A stretch of DNA of 29,585 bases, taken from positions 1-29,585 of IMG/VR virus record IMGVR_UViG_3300024306_000067. One strand, given 5' to 3'. Shown one piece after another: positions 7,147 to 15,981 of the stretch. The notes beneath the pieces are model-generated. The model made no database searches and was not told where the DNA came from. It saw only the letters and a program-made list of their open reading frames with translations. A program made the translations under genes and the position numbers. Position 1 is the first letter of the stretch. The number at the start of each line of letters is the position of its first letter. The DNA comes from a virus.

Positions 7147-7344
7147 ATGTCAAAGCTCATGCGAAATGTGCGTACCGGCAAGATGGCCGTGTACGACCGC
7201 GAGCTTGTTGAATCCGGTCGTTGGATCGAGGTTACAAACGAGCCAGCGCCCAAGAAATCTGTTGAGGACAGCCTCGCGCTCAAGGACGAGCTCGAAGTAG
7301 TCATCACGAGGAGCTCCGATGAAAGCATCGAATCTGAAGCGTGA
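7147..7344 (+). CDS. Small hypothetical protein after the capsid gene
   Basis: A 65-residue acidic protein. The N-terminus MRNVRTGKMAVYDRELVE and following RWIEV resemble a short protein type I recall downstream of capsid genes in other phages, of unknown role. A ribosome binding site (TGAGGA) precedes the ATG. The 3' end overlaps the next gene by 26 bases in another frame. A head-decoration or connector-accessory role is possible but unproven. Confidence 0.7.
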   Translation: MSKLMRNVRTGKMAVYDRELVESGRWIEVTNEPAPKKSVEDSLALKDELEVVITRSSDESIESEA

Positions 7345-7630
7345 GGGCGGCAAGATCGTCTATCGCGGCCACGAGTTCCCCGGCTTCGACAAGCCTGTGA
7401 ACGCACCCGCTGGTGCCAAGCAAAAGAAGATGGTTCTCGCCAAGAAGGGCGACGAAGTAAAGCTGGTTCGCTTCGGCCTTCGCGGCATGGAGGACTTCAC
7501 CCAGCACAAGGACGCCGAGCGCCGCAAGAACTATCTGGCCCGGTCTGCCGGGATCAAAGACAAGAACGGAAACCCGACGAAGGACGACAAGTTCTCCGCC
7601 AACTACTGGGCCCGCAAGGTGCTCTGGTAA
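7319..7630 (+). CDS. Conserved small basic phage protein (RFG...QHKD...YWARKVLW type)
   Basis: A 103-residue basic protein. The recognisable pattern is VRFGLRGMEDFTQHKDAER, then NYLARSAGIKDK, then FSANYWARKVLW at the C-terminus. Proteins with this aromatic YW-R-VLW ending occur widely in phage structural modules. I know of no experimental function; a nucleic-acid or virion-associated role is plausible from the charge. A clear ribosome binding site (GAGGAGC) supports the ATG at 7319, which lies inside the previous gene. The next gene follows after nine bases. Confidence 0.8.
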   Translation: MKASNLKREGGKIVYRGHEFPGFDKPVNAPAGAKQKKMVLAKKGDEVKLVRFGLRGMEDFTQHKDAERRKNYLARSAGIKDKNGNPTKDDKFSANYWARKVLW

Positions 7631-7639
7631 GGAAACGCA

Positions 7640-8323
7640 ATGCTGGCAAGCGACATCACTTCTCGAGCACGGATCATCCTCCAGGATGCAGACGGTGTGC
7701 GCTGGGCTGACTCGGAGCTCCTGAAATGGATCAGCGACGGCCAGCGTGTCATCGCAGTAGTACGACCGGACGCGAGCTCTGCCAACTACACCCACACACT
7801 TGCGGCGGGTTCGAAGCAGACCTTGCCCGCAAACGGATCGCGTCTGTTGGACGTTGTTCGCAACGTCTCTAACGCCGGTGCCCCAGGCCGTGCTGTTCGT
7901 ATTGTCGACCGGGAAACACTGGATGCCCAAAACCCAAGCTGGCATACCGCCACGCCCACGGGAACCATCTACAACTTCACCTATGACAACCGAGACCCGC
8001 TTAACTTTTATGTATACCCGCCTTCAAACGCTGGTCAAAAGCTGGACATCATCTATTCGGTCATTCCTTCAGAGGTGCAAAGCACGGGTGCAACGCTGGC
8101 GCTCATAGACCTGTACGCCGAGCCCCTTCTCAACTACGTCCTGTTCCGCGCCTACAGCAAGGACGCCGAGTTCGGCTCCAACGCCGGACTCGCGCAGGGC
8201 TATTTCCAAGTGTTCATGTCCCTGTTGGGTCTCAAGACCAGCAAGGACTTTGCGTTCTCGCCCGAGGCCAACAAGCCCGGTGGCACGGTCAACGCAGTAG
8301 CCGTCCAGGCGGGAGGCGTCTAA
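7640..8323 (+). CDS. Head-tail adaptor (DUF6682-like)
   Basis: A 227-residue protein resembling the phage adaptor family I know as DUF6682. Its N-terminal hallmark is DITSRARIILQD followed by WADSELLKWISDGQRVIAVVRPDA (residues about 24-46). In podoviruses such proteins sit below the portal ring and begin the tail. The middle part, with YNFTYDNRDPLNFYVYPP, has the beta-rich pattern of the family, and the C-terminal half is helical (YAEPLLNYVLFRAYSKDAE). It is preceded by AAGGAAAC as ribosome binding site. The stop is immediately followed by the next ATG, and both genes probably form one connector. Confidence 0.8.
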   Translation: MLASDITSRARIILQDADGVRWADSELLKWISDGQRVIAVVRPDASSANYTHTLAAGSKQTLPANGSRLLDVVRNVSNAGAPGRAVRIVDRETLDAQNPSWHTATPTGTIYNFTYDNRDPLNFYVYPPSNAGQKLDIIYSVIPSEVQSTGATLALIDLYAEPLLNYVLFRAYSKDAEFGSNAGLAQGYFQVFMSLLGLKTSKDFAFSPEANKPGGTVNAVAVQAGGV

Positions 8324-8980
8324 ATGTCAGTTTCCTACGAAGAGTTCTTCTCTTGGGTTCTGCCCGAGGTGGCCGGGTGTCCCGAGATCACCGCCATTCA
8401 GGCCATCCGCGACACGGTCATCGACTTCTGCGAGAAGTCCCTGATCCATGTCGTCGATCACGACCCGGTCAAAGTGATTGCAAAGCAATCCGACTACGAG
8501 CTCGATACTCCTATCCTAGGCCACCGGATCATCAAGGTGATGCAAGCCTATTACCAGGGCCAGATGCTGGAGCCGGTGTCGCCGGATGACGTCACCGACC
8601 CCTCGGTCTACAACCAGAAGATCGGTGGCTACACAGCCTCCTACGCCACTCCTCGCGGCTTCATGCAGAAGTCGTGGGACACCATCAGTTTGATCCCAAT
8701 TCCGGATCAAACGGTGAGCTCCGCCGTTACAATGCGTGTGGCGCTCGCACCTCTTCGCACGAGCACAACGTGCGAGAACTTCCTCCTCGAGCAGTACGCC
8801 GAAACCATCGCCTTCGGCGCAGTCGCCAAGCTCCAGCTTTCCGCTGGCAAGCCTTACTCCAACGATAAGGCCGCGACGATCAACAACGCACGCTACATGG
8901 TGGGCCTCAACGTGGCTCGCCAGCGTGGCGTTCGTGGCTTCAACCGCTCGACCTTGAGCGTGCAGTTGAGGAAGCCATGA
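8324..8980 (+). CDS. Probable second head-tail connector / tail protein
   Basis: A 218-residue protein starting directly after the adaptor gene; its ribosome binding site (GGAGGCG) lies inside that gene. The N-terminal pattern EFFSWVLPEVAGCPE followed by AIQAIRDTVIDFCEKS is one I recall from podophage tail or connector proteins located beside the DUF6682-type adaptor. A beta-rich middle contains IGGYTASYATPRGF, and a helical C-terminus follows. The likely role is a ring between the adaptor and nozzle. The exact family name is not certain. It overlaps the next gene by an ATGA junction. Confidence 0.72.
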   Translation: MSVSYEEFFSWVLPEVAGCPEITAIQAIRDTVIDFCEKSLIHVVDHDPVKVIAKQSDYELDTPILGHRIIKVMQAYYQGQMLEPVSPDDVTDPSVYNQKIGGYTASYATPRGFMQKSWDTISLIPIPDQTVSSAVTMRVALAPLRTSTTCENFLLEQYAETIAFGAVAKLQLSAGKPYSNDKAATINNARYMVGLNVARQRGVRGFNRSTLSVQLRKP

Positions 8981-9264
8981 CGTTGCAACAGCTTGGCATC
9001 CGCGCTCTGTCCCAACAGATCGTGGAGATCGCGATATGTCGCCACGGTAAACAGATCTGTCGGGTTCCGACGACAACAGATTCAACAGACGACAGCGTGA
9101 CGTTCATCGCTGATCTGGGCGACCGAGATCTCGGCGAGTTCGACGAAATCAAGGTCTTTGAGGGAGGCGAGCTCGTGCGGCAGAAGAGCATTCCGCCGGA
9201 GCTCAAGCACGCGCCAGATTCGGCGCAAGTCCGGTGGAAGATCACCGTCGAAGCACAAGATTGA
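8977..9264 (+). CDS. Small hypothetical virion-module protein
   Basis: A 95-residue protein translationally coupled to the connector gene by ATGA. It has a beta-rich, acidic composition with repeated Asp/Glu/Phe turns (FIADLGDRDLGEFDEIKVF). No known motif, signal or membrane segment is visible. Placed between connectors and the long fibre, it may be a fibre-attachment or tail accessory protein. This is inference from position only. Confidence 0.7.
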   Translation: MTLQQLGIRALSQQIVEIAICRHGKQICRVPTTTDSTDDSVTFIADLGDRDLGEFDEIKVFEGGELVRQKSIPPELKHAPDSAQVRWKITVEAQD

Positions 9265-9268
9265 AGTA

Positions 9269-9281
9269 GCACCCTCGGTGC
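9269..9281 (+). other. Small perfect hairpin upstream of the fibre gene
   Basis: GCACC and GGTGC are separated by CTC, giving a tight 5-bp hairpin in the 32-base gap between genes. No T-run follows, so it is not an intrinsic terminator. It may modulate translation or mRNA stability. Confidence 0.25.
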
Positions 9282-9296
9282 CGCAGTGAGGTACGA

Positions 9297-12200
9297 ATGT
9301 CCATCCCAACCGTAGCAGTCACCTGTCGAGCCTACGACCAGCAAGGCAACCCCGTCGCCGGGGGAACCTTCCGGTTCAAGCTCGACCGCACCGAGATCTA
9401 TAACGGCTTTGTCGCGCCCGAGCTCTACGAGGCGACCGCCAACGATCAGGGCGTAGCCGTCGTCAATGTCTTCCCCAACGCACTGGGAACCGCGAGCTCG
9501 CAGTACCGTGTCCAGGCTTTCAACGCCGACACCGGGTCGAAGTACCTTGACGTCATGGCTGTGGTGCCCAACAGCGCCTGTGACCTTGAGGACATCGTCC
9601 AGTTGCCGCCCTATCCGTCGGTAGATCAGTCCCAACAGGCTCTGCAAGCGGTGCAAGCCGCCGCCGCTGGGGTTACTGCCGATGCTAATGCCGCCGCCGC
9701 ATCGGCTACTGCCGCTCAAACCAGCGCAACCAACGCCGCTACTTCGGCCACCAACGCCGCCAACAGCGCAACAACCGCGACCAACGCCGCCAACAGCATC
9801 GGTAATGCGGTCTCTCAGGCCCAAGCCGCCGCCACTACGGCCACCACACAGGCCGGAATTGCCACCACCAAGGCTGGCGAGGCCAGCACCAGCGCCACGA
9901 ACGCCGCATCGAGCGCCTCTTCGGCGACTGGAAGCGCCGCAACTGCCACGACCAAGGCCACGGAAGCCGCCAACAGCGCGTCTTCGGCCTCGACGTCGGC
10001 CACAAATGCCGCCTCGAGCGCAACAACCGCCCAAAATGCGGTCGCTTCCATCGGCAATTCAGTGACCCAGGCGCAGACTGCCGCCACTACCGCCACGAAT
10101 TCCGCCACAACGGCCACTACCAAGGCTTCGGAGGCCACGGCAAGCGCGTCTGCCGCCGCAACTTCCGCCTCGAATGCCGCCGCAAGCGCCGGTCAGGCCG
10201 CAACCAGCGCCACCAACGCCGCCGGTTCAGCGTCGACCGCCAGTTCTGCCGCCACAACGGCGACAAACGCCTCCAACAACGCCCTGTCGTACGCCAATAC
10301 GGCTACGACACAGGCCCAATCGGCTACAGCGTCGGCTACTTCCGCCGCAACCTCTGCAACCAACGCTTCAAACAGCGCAACCAGCGCCGCTCAAGCGCAA
10401 TCTGCCGCCGAAACCGCTCGTGACCAGACTCTCGCGGCCTTCGACAACTTCGACGACCGCTATCTGGGTGCGAAATCCAGCGATCCGACGGTCGACAACG
10501 ACGGCAACCCCCTTGTTTCGGGCGCTCTGTACTTCAACACCAACCCGTTGAACTCCGGTGGTGGCATGAAGGTGTACGACGGGAGCGTTTGGCTTGCCGC
10601 CTACGCCAGTCTGTCGGGCGCTCTGTTGTCGGCGAACAATCTGTCCGACCTGGCGAGCGCATCCGCCGCCAGAACCAACCTTGGCCTGGGCAACGTCGAG
10701 AACAAGAGCTCGGCCACGATCCGTGGCGAGATCACCTCGGGCAACGTGACGACTGCGTTGGGCTTCACGCCCTACAACGCCACCAACCCGGCGGGTTACA
10801 TCACGAGCTCGGCGCTCACGCCCTATCTGTTGAGCGCGGACGCCGCTTCGACTTACCAGACGCAAGCTGGTATGTCCGCTTACCTCACGACGGCAAGCGC
10901 GGCCTCGACCTACCAGACCCAAGCGGGAATGTCGGCCTACTTGACGACGGCTGACGCTTCGACCACGTACCTGACTCAGGCCAACGCCTCGAGCACGTAC
11001 CTCACCCAGGCCAACGCCGCATCGACCTACCAGACTCAGTCGGGGATGTCGTCTTATCTGACGACCGCCAGCGCGTCGAGTACCTACCTAACGCAAGCAA
11101 ACGCCGCCAGCACGTACCAGACTCAATCTGGGATGTCGGCTTATCAGCCCACGCTCGTCTCGGGCACCAACATCAAGTCGGTCAACGGGAGCTCGTTGCT
11201 GGGCTCTGGCGACCTGACCATCCAGGGCGGCATCAACTTCACCCGCCGCACCGCCAACTACACCGCCGTCGACAAGGACGGCATCCTGGCCGACACCACT
11301 GGCGGCGCGTTTACGGTCACGCTCCCGGCAACACCGTCCTCCGGCAATCAGGTCTGGATTGCTGACGGTGGCAACTTCGGAACCAACAACCTGACGGTTG
11401 GCCGCAACGGCTCAACCATCGAGGGCCTGTCCGAAGATCTGTTGCTCGACATCCAGGGCGCACTCGTGCAGTTGATCTACGACGGCACGACATGGCAAGT
11501 GTTTGCTGAGGTCGGCTACTTCGGCGGGTCTGCGGTTGACACCACCACCGCACAGACTCTGTCGAACAAGACGCTGGCAAGCCCGACGCTTACCGGGACT
11601 CTTGCGTTTAGCGGAACTGGCAATCGAATCACTGGCGATTTCAGCAACGGCACATTCTCAAGCCGGACGCTGTTCCAAACCAGCACCGCGAATGGCAACA
11701 CGCAGATTGGCCTGATCCCCAACGGAACAGCAGTCAACACTGCGTTCTTTGCGTACAACGCCGCAGATCCAACCAACGCCAGCACGGCGGCTTTGCGTGT
11801 CAACGCTTCTGAAGCGGCACTCATCAGCGGCATTACGGGCACAGGCACTTACCTGCCACTGGTCTTCCTGACCGGGAACTCAGAGCGAGCTCGCTTCGAT
11901 ACAAGCGGTCGCTTTGGTGTGGGCATGACCCCCGCCGCCAGCCAGGGCCAACTTCAGGTCTTTGGGGTCGGCGTCACGGGCGGCGCTCCTGCAACTTCCG
12001 GTACAACAGACGCCAACCAGATTGCGGAGTTTGGCGCTGGATCTGTTCAGTTGTCGTTTGGTGCATACGCTAACGGCGATGCGTGGATTCAGCAGAGAAG
12101 CACCGCAAACTTTGCCACCAACTATGGCATGGGGCTCAACCCCAACGGAGGTCGCGTTTGGGTTGGCGGCGGCTTTCAAGAGACTCGCTCGGCGATGGGT

Positions 12201-12482
12201 GCCAACGACATCAACCTGACGCTTGGCAACTACTTCACCAAGACCATCAGCGGCGCGACGACCCTAACGGTCAGCAACGTCCCGGCGGCGGGTACTGCCG
12301 GTAGCTTCATCCTCGACCTCACCAACGGCGGTAGCGCCACGATCACTTGGTGGTCTGGAGTGAAGTGGGCGGGCGGCACTGCCCCCACCTTGACGAGCTC
12401 AGGACGCGACGTCCTTGGCTTCTTCACCCACGACGGCGGCACAACCTGGACTGGTTTGCTCTTGGGCAAGGATGTGAAGTAA
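9297..12482 (+). CDS. Long repetitive tail fibre protein
   Basis: A 1061-residue fibre. Residues 1-112 form a compact N-terminal domain (AVTCRAYDQQGNPVAGG), probably the virion-anchoring part. Residues about 113-380 are almost entirely Ala, Ser, Thr, Asn and Gln, with an 84-residue higher-order repeat: SIGNAVSQAQ near 168 returns as SIGNSVTQAQ near 252. This suggests a long trimeric shaft. A conserved phage-fibre segment follows at about 383 (NFDDRYLGAKSSDP...YDGSVW). Residues about 510-620 contain repeats of STYQTQAGMSAYLTTA. Later come a QTLSNKTLASPTLTGTL motif and a C-terminal beta domain ending GTTWTGLLLGKDVK. No intramolecular chaperone domain is obvious. GTGAGGT is the ribosome binding site. 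Confidence 0.9.
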   Translation: MSIPTVAVTCRAYDQQGNPVAGGTFRFKLDRTEIYNGFVAPELYEATANDQGVAVVNVFPNALGTASSQYRVQAFNADTGSKYLDVMAVVPNSACDLEDIVQLPPYPSVDQSQQALQAVQAAAAGVTADANAAAASATAAQTSATNAATSATNAANSATTATNAANSIGNAVSQAQAAATTATTQAGIATTKAGEASTSATNAASSASSATGSAATATTKATEAANSASSASTSATNAASSATTAQNAVASIGNSVTQAQTAATTATNSATTATTKASEATASASAAATSASNAAASAGQAATSATNAAGSASTASSAATTATNASNNALSYANTATTQAQSATASATSAATSATNASNSATSAAQAQSAAETARDQTLAAFDNFDDRYLGAKSSDPTVDNDGNPLVSGALYFNTNPLNSGGGMKVYDGSVWLAAYASLSGALLSANNLSDLASASAARTNLGLGNVENKSSATIRGEITSGNVTTALGFTPYNATNPAGYITSSALTPYLLSADAASTYQTQAGMSAYLTTASAASTYQTQAGMSAYLTTADASTTYLTQANASSTYLTQANAASTYQTQSGMSSYLTTASASSTYLTQANAASTYQTQSGMSAYQPTLVSGTNIKSVNGSSLLGSGDLTIQGGINFTRRTANYTAVDKDGILADTTGGAFTVTLPATPSSGNQVWIADGGNFGTNNLTVGRNGSTIEGLSEDLLLDIQGALVQLIYDGTTWQVFAEVGYFGGSAVDTTTAQTLSNKTLASPTLTGTLAFSGTGNRITGDFSNGTFSSRTLFQTSTANGNTQIGLIPNGTAVNTAFFAYNAADPTNASTAALRVNASEAALISGITGTGTYLPLVFLTGNSERARFDTSGRFGVGMTPAASQGQLQVFGVGVTGGAPATSGTTDANQIAEFGAGSVQLSFGAYANGDAWIQQRSTANFATNYGMGLNPNGGRVWVGGGFQETRSAMGANDINLTLGNYFTKTISGATTLTVSNVPAAGTAGSFILDLTNGGSATITWWSGVKWAGGTAPTLTSSGRDVLGFFTHDGGTTWTGLLLGKDVK
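9633..10440 (+). repeat. Ala/Ser/Thr-coding imperfect repeat in the fibre shaft
   Basis: About 800 bases of low-complexity coding repeats, dominated by short GCC/ACC/AGC units. One longer unit repeats with an offset of 252 bases (84 codons), anchored at the ATC codons at 9798 and 10050. Such DNA is prone to recombination and slippage that changes shaft length. Confidence 0.75.
10846..11145 (+). repeat. Short tandem coding repeats in the fibre
   Basis: Repeats coding for versions of (A)STYQTQ(A/S)GMS(A/S)YLTT(A) and STYLTQANA, about 10 to 18 codons each. They have synonymous differences between copies, so they are not a simple assembly error. Confidence 0.7.
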
Positions 12483-14935
12483 TGACGGCAAAGAACATTG
12501 TGATGGCGGCGGCTGGTGCGTCTACCGGCTCTGTGCTTGGCGTGGAAGATGTGTTCAGCACATACCTCTACACCGGCAATGGCTCCAGCCAAAACATCAA
12601 CAACGGAATTGCTCTCGGAGACGATACGGTTCAGGTGAGCTTGGTAGGCAAGACGGTTACAAATTTGGGTGGAGCTTTTCATCCCTCCTACCCAATGTCA
12701 TATATCAATGACGGTGTGCTTGAAACAACCAATGGTTCAAACCTTGCGTACGTACCTGCACCAAACTACCTTGATGTTTACGTAGATCTTGGCTCGGCAT
12801 CTATCGTCACAACCTATTTCGTTGCGCCGCAAGGTACACGAGATTCTGGAATCTATAACCTCCCGACAGACTTCATTGTCAAAGCATCTAATGATGCTTC
12901 GACCTGGACGACTGTTGCGACGTTCTCAAACATTTCCCAAAACTTCCCGAGCGACTGGAACCCCGGCACATTCCGTCAGTTCACTTTCAGCAACTCCACG
13001 GCTTACAGATATTGGCGTCTTCAAAACACGTCCATTGGATCTGCAAGCGCAGGGGTGTCGATCAGTGAGTGGGCAGTCGGTGTAACTACCGTCGGCGTCG
13101 GTAAAGGCGGGATGGTTTGGATTAAAAGCAGAAGCAACGCAATCGTAAACGCTCTTTACGACACAAATAGAGGGGCCGGCTACCATTTGGTATCAAGCTG
13201 GACTGATGGACAAGCATATTTTGCAACAGAACTAAACGCATTTAATGTAAACGGGTTTGGTGTAGGTAGCGACTCTTATGTAAACCAGAACAACGCAACA
13301 TACGCCTCTTGGACATTCAGAAAGCAACCCAAGTTTTTTGATGTAGTCACATGGACTGGCAACGGAACAAACAACCGTCAGATCAGCCATGCGCTTGGCT
13401 CTGCTCCTGGTTGCATCATCGTCAAGGAGTTGAACCAGACAGGTTCTTGGTATGTTTATCACAGGAGCAATGGCACTGGTGCTTATATGAGGTTGAATGC
13501 TGTTGATGCGGTGACAACTGCGGCGGCCTACTTCCCAGCAGTCAGTAGCACAACCTTCACTCCAACATCAGACACTCAACTAAACACCTCCAGTGTCACC
13601 TATGTCGCCTACCTTTTTGCCCACGATGCAGGAGGCTTTGGTACTGCTGGCACAGACAATGTGATTAGTTGTGGGTCTTACACAGGTAACGGTAGCGGAA
13701 GCCAGTCGGTGAATCTTGGATGGGAGCCGCAGTGGATTCTTGTGAAGTCAATTACACCCGGCGCAACATACAACGAGTGGTGGCTCTTTGATTCCATGCG
13801 CAACTGGCCTGTTGACGCATCCGCTCAAAAGGCATTTTTGAAACCAAACGCTAGTGCGGCCGAAAACACAACGAGCGGCATGGTTGCTCCATCGGCAACC
13901 GGGTTCAATATTGTCGGCGGTAGTGACTTGGGGCAAAGCGGAATCACCTTCATCTACATCGCCATTCGCCGTGGCCCGATGAAAACGCCTACGAGTGGGA
14001 CTAGTGTGTTTACTCCAGTGGCGCGTACTGGAACGAGTGCAACCGCATCAATAACATCTGTTGGATTCCCTCCAGACGCATGGTGGATTTCTAGGCGTTC
14101 AGGATCAGTTACGGTCGATCAAACTAGAGTAGATAGACTGCGCGGAGACGGAATTATTCTCGATCAAAAGACCAACCCAGAGTCTTCCACAACGCCTGCC
14201 CAGTTGAACATAACAAATTCAATGTCTGGTGTTTCTGTTGGGTCGGGTAGCACATGGAATGACTCATCAAATACTTACATTAATTGGTTTTTTAGGCGTG
14301 CTCCGGGATTTATGGATGTGGTCTGCTACACAGGGACGGGTTCTGCTAGGACTGTGAATCACAACTTGGGTGTTGTTCCTGAGTTAATCATTGTTAAGCG
14401 CCGAGACGCAATCACCAACTGGATGGTTTATCAGACAAGCGCAACCAACACAAATGACAAGCACCTTCGACTAAATTTGACCGATCCAGTAACTCAAATT
14501 GCGGGCTTTGAGTATTGGGGAACTCCGTCAACAGCAACTCCTAACATGACAGCCACAACCTTTGGGCTTGGGACAAGAACTGAAGGAAACGCAAGCGGAG
14601 GAACTTATGTCGCCTACCTGTTTGCCTCCTGTCCGGGTGTGAGCAAGGTTGGTTCGTTCACTCAGGTGGCTGGTGTTGATACAGCCGTGAACTGCGGCTT
14701 CACAAGTGGCGCACGATTCATTCTGATTAAGAGCACGGCAACCACATCTAACGACGATTGGTATGTGTGGGATTCGGCTAGAGGTATCACAAGCGGAACT
14801 GATCCGTACCTTCGACTCAATAGCTCAAACGCCGAAGTAACCAGTTCCAACGCAATCGTGCCGAATGCAAGCGGCTTCACTACAAGTGGTAGCTGGTGGT
14901 CGGCAGGAACCTACATCTTCCTCGCAATCGCATAA
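12482..14935 (+). CDS. Large adhesin with discoidin-like domain and repeated beta modules
   Basis: An 817-residue probable receptor-binding protein. The ATG overlaps the fibre stop by one base (TAATG), so the longer open frame upstream is not used. Residues about 75-190 look like an F5/8 type C (discoidin, carbohydrate-binding) domain: YLDVYVDLGSAS, LPTDFIVKASNDASTW, then FSNSTAYRYWRLQNT. The rest contains several diverged copies of a module with GxxPxxIIVK, a Trp-containing strand, RLN and (T)YVAYLFA: IIVK near 310 and 636, YVAYLFA near 373 and 708, with partial copies near 420 and 746. I recall such repeats (DUF7483-like) from aquatic phage tails. Its DNA is clearly more AT-rich than its neighbours, suggesting recent acquisition. 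Confidence 0.85.
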   Translation: MTAKNIVMAAAGASTGSVLGVEDVFSTYLYTGNGSSQNINNGIALGDDTVQVSLVGKTVTNLGGAFHPSYPMSYINDGVLETTNGSNLAYVPAPNYLDVYVDLGSASIVTTYFVAPQGTRDSGIYNLPTDFIVKASNDASTWTTVATFSNISQNFPSDWNPGTFRQFTFSNSTAYRYWRLQNTSIGSASAGVSISEWAVGVTTVGVGKGGMVWIKSRSNAIVNALYDTNRGAGYHLVSSWTDGQAYFATELNAFNVNGFGVGSDSYVNQNNATYASWTFRKQPKFFDVVTWTGNGTNNRQISHALGSAPGCIIVKELNQTGSWYVYHRSNGTGAYMRLNAVDAVTTAAAYFPAVSSTTFTPTSDTQLNTSSVTYVAYLFAHDAGGFGTAGTDNVISCGSYTGNGSGSQSVNLGWEPQWILVKSITPGATYNEWWLFDSMRNWPVDASAQKAFLKPNASAAENTTSGMVAPSATGFNIVGGSDLGQSGITFIYIAIRRGPMKTPTSGTSVFTPVARTGTSATASITSVGFPPDAWWISRRSGSVTVDQTRVDRLRGDGIILDQKTNPESSTTPAQLNITNSMSGVSVGSGSTWNDSSNTYINWFFRRAPGFMDVVCYTGTGSARTVNHNLGVVPELIIVKRRDAITNWMVYQTSATNTNDKHLRLNLTDPVTQIAGFEYWGTPSTATPNMTATTFGLGTRTEGNASGGTYVAYLFASCPGVSKVGSFTQVAGVDTAVNCGFTSGARFILIKSTATTSNDDWYVWDSARGITSGTDPYLRLNSSNAEVTSSNAIVPNASGFTTSGSWWSAGTYIFLAIA

Positions 14936-14944
14936 GGAGTAGTA

Positions 14945-15385
14945 ATGGAAATCAGAATTCGCACCACCGGTCAGGTGGTCGGCGAGGGCGAGTTTCGCGC
15001 TTTGTTCCCGGACACATCGTTCCCGGCGCGACTGACTCCCGAGCTCCTCGACGAGCTCGGCGCTGACCCCGTGCTCGAGGGGCCCCAAGCCCAGCCGACT
15101 AGGTACCAGTCCGCCTACCGCGATGGCGTCGAACAGATCGACGGCCAGTGGTTTACCAAGTGGTCTGTCTCAGAAATGACAGACGAGGCGAAGGCCGCGC
15201 TCGACGCTCGACAGGCAGAGTCTGTCCGCGCCGAACGCAACAGATTGCTGGCCGCAACAGACTGGCGCTTCCGCAGTGACCTCGCCCCGTCACAGGAGTG
15301 GAAGGACTACTGCCAAGCCCTTCGCGACATTACCAGCCAAGCCGGATTCCCGTGGGAAGTCACTTGGCCCACACAGCCGGAGTAA
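14945..15385 (+). CDS. Tail fibre assembly chaperone-like protein (first copy)
   Basis: A 146-residue protein. Its C-terminal part (RNRLLAATDWRF, then WKDYCQALRDITSQAGFPW) matches the conserved end of the phage tail assembly chaperone family (Phage_tail_APC type), found next to many fibre genes. The N-terminal part, with LFPDTSFPARLTPELLDELG, is a separate beta/helix segment also common in these proteins. It probably helps fold or attach the adjacent adhesins. A paralogue with the same C-terminal motif lies at 24025-24552 beside the second fibre. Its DNA returns to the GC-rich, GAGCTC-containing style. AAGGAGT precedes the ATG. Confidence 0.8.
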   Translation: MEIRIRTTGQVVGEGEFRALFPDTSFPARLTPELLDELGADPVLEGPQAQPTRYQSAYRDGVEQIDGQWFTKWSVSEMTDEAKAALDARQAESVRAERNRLLAATDWRFRSDLAPSQEWKDYCQALRDITSQAGFPWEVTWPTQPE

Positions 15386-15388
15386 TCA

Positions 15389-15625
15389 ATGTCAACGCTT
15401 TCTCAATTCGTTGCGCCGCAGAACGTCACCACTGCCGCGAACACCCAGACCCTGACCAACAAAACTCTACAGGCCGCAAACCTGACGGGAGCCACCCTCT
15501 TTGGTGGTTCCGCCGGGACGGCAGGACAAGTGCTGACCTCGAACGGGGCTGGCCAAGCGCCGTCGTATCAGGCGGGATTCTCAACAGGTAAGGCCATTGC
15601 AATGGCCGTTGTATTCGGAGGTTAA
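15389..15625 (+). CDS. Small fibre-related protein
   Basis: A 78-residue protein starting 3 bases after the chaperone stop. The TQTLTNKTLQAANLTGATLF segment is the same motif seen in the long fibre (QTLSNKTLASPTLTGTL). A Gly-rich GSAGTAGQVLTSNGAG stretch follows. It probably represents a fibre-type beta segment on its own polypeptide, perhaps a small virion surface protein. A ribosome binding site (CGGAGT) is present. It could also be a remnant of a split fibre gene, but its own start and good spacing argue that it is translated. Confidence 0.7.
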   Translation: MSTLSQFVAPQNVTTAANTQTLTNKTLQAANLTGATLFGGSAGTAGQVLTSNGAGQAPSYQAGFSTGKAIAMAVVFGG

Positions 15626-15627
15626 TC

Positions 15628-15981
15628 ATGGCCGCTCCCAACATCGTCAACGTCGCAACCATCAACGGCAAAACTGCCGTTCAATTGGTTGGAACATCAG
15701 CTACGGCAATTGTGAGTAATGCCGCCAACAGCAACAAAGTGCTCAAGATCAATTCTTTGTACGCCGGGAATATTGACAGCACGGCGAACTTTGATTTGAC
15801 CGTAGACATCTTTAGAGCAAGCACTGCTTATCGGTTTGCGCCGACCATCACCATTCCTTCAAAAGCGGCGCTTGATGTCATCAGCAAGCCGATCTACCTT
15901 GAAGAGGGCGACTCTCTTCGGTTGACCGCATCCAGCGCGAACAAAATTGAAGCTATCTGCTCGTATGAGGAGATCAGCTAA
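15628..15981 (+). CDS. Small virion-associated protein
   Basis: A 117-residue, beta-rich protein starting with MAAPNIVNVATINGKTA. I recall closely similar small proteins in the tail modules of aquatic phages, without assigned function. It has no Cys clusters or membrane segments. A strong ribosome binding site (CGGAGGTT) precedes it, and its stop overlaps the next ATG by one base (TAATG). The DNA is moderately AT-rich, like the 12482 gene. It may decorate the tail or form part of the adhesin complex. Confidence 0.75.
   Translation: MAAPNIVNVATINGKTAVQLVGTSATAIVSNAANSNKVLKINSLYAGNIDSTANFDLTVDIFRASTAYRFAPTITIPSKAALDVISKPIYLEEGDSLRLTASSANKIEAICSYEEIS

Noticed and set aside
9633-11145. CRISPR-like appearance of regular repeats
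   Set aside because: The repeats are in-frame coding repeats with synonymous variation, with no identical repeat-unique spacer pattern.
12347-12481. Extended N-terminus for the 12482 adhesin gene
   Set aside because: The extension reads the end of the fibre gene out of frame; the TAATG junction at 12480-12484 gives a natural start.
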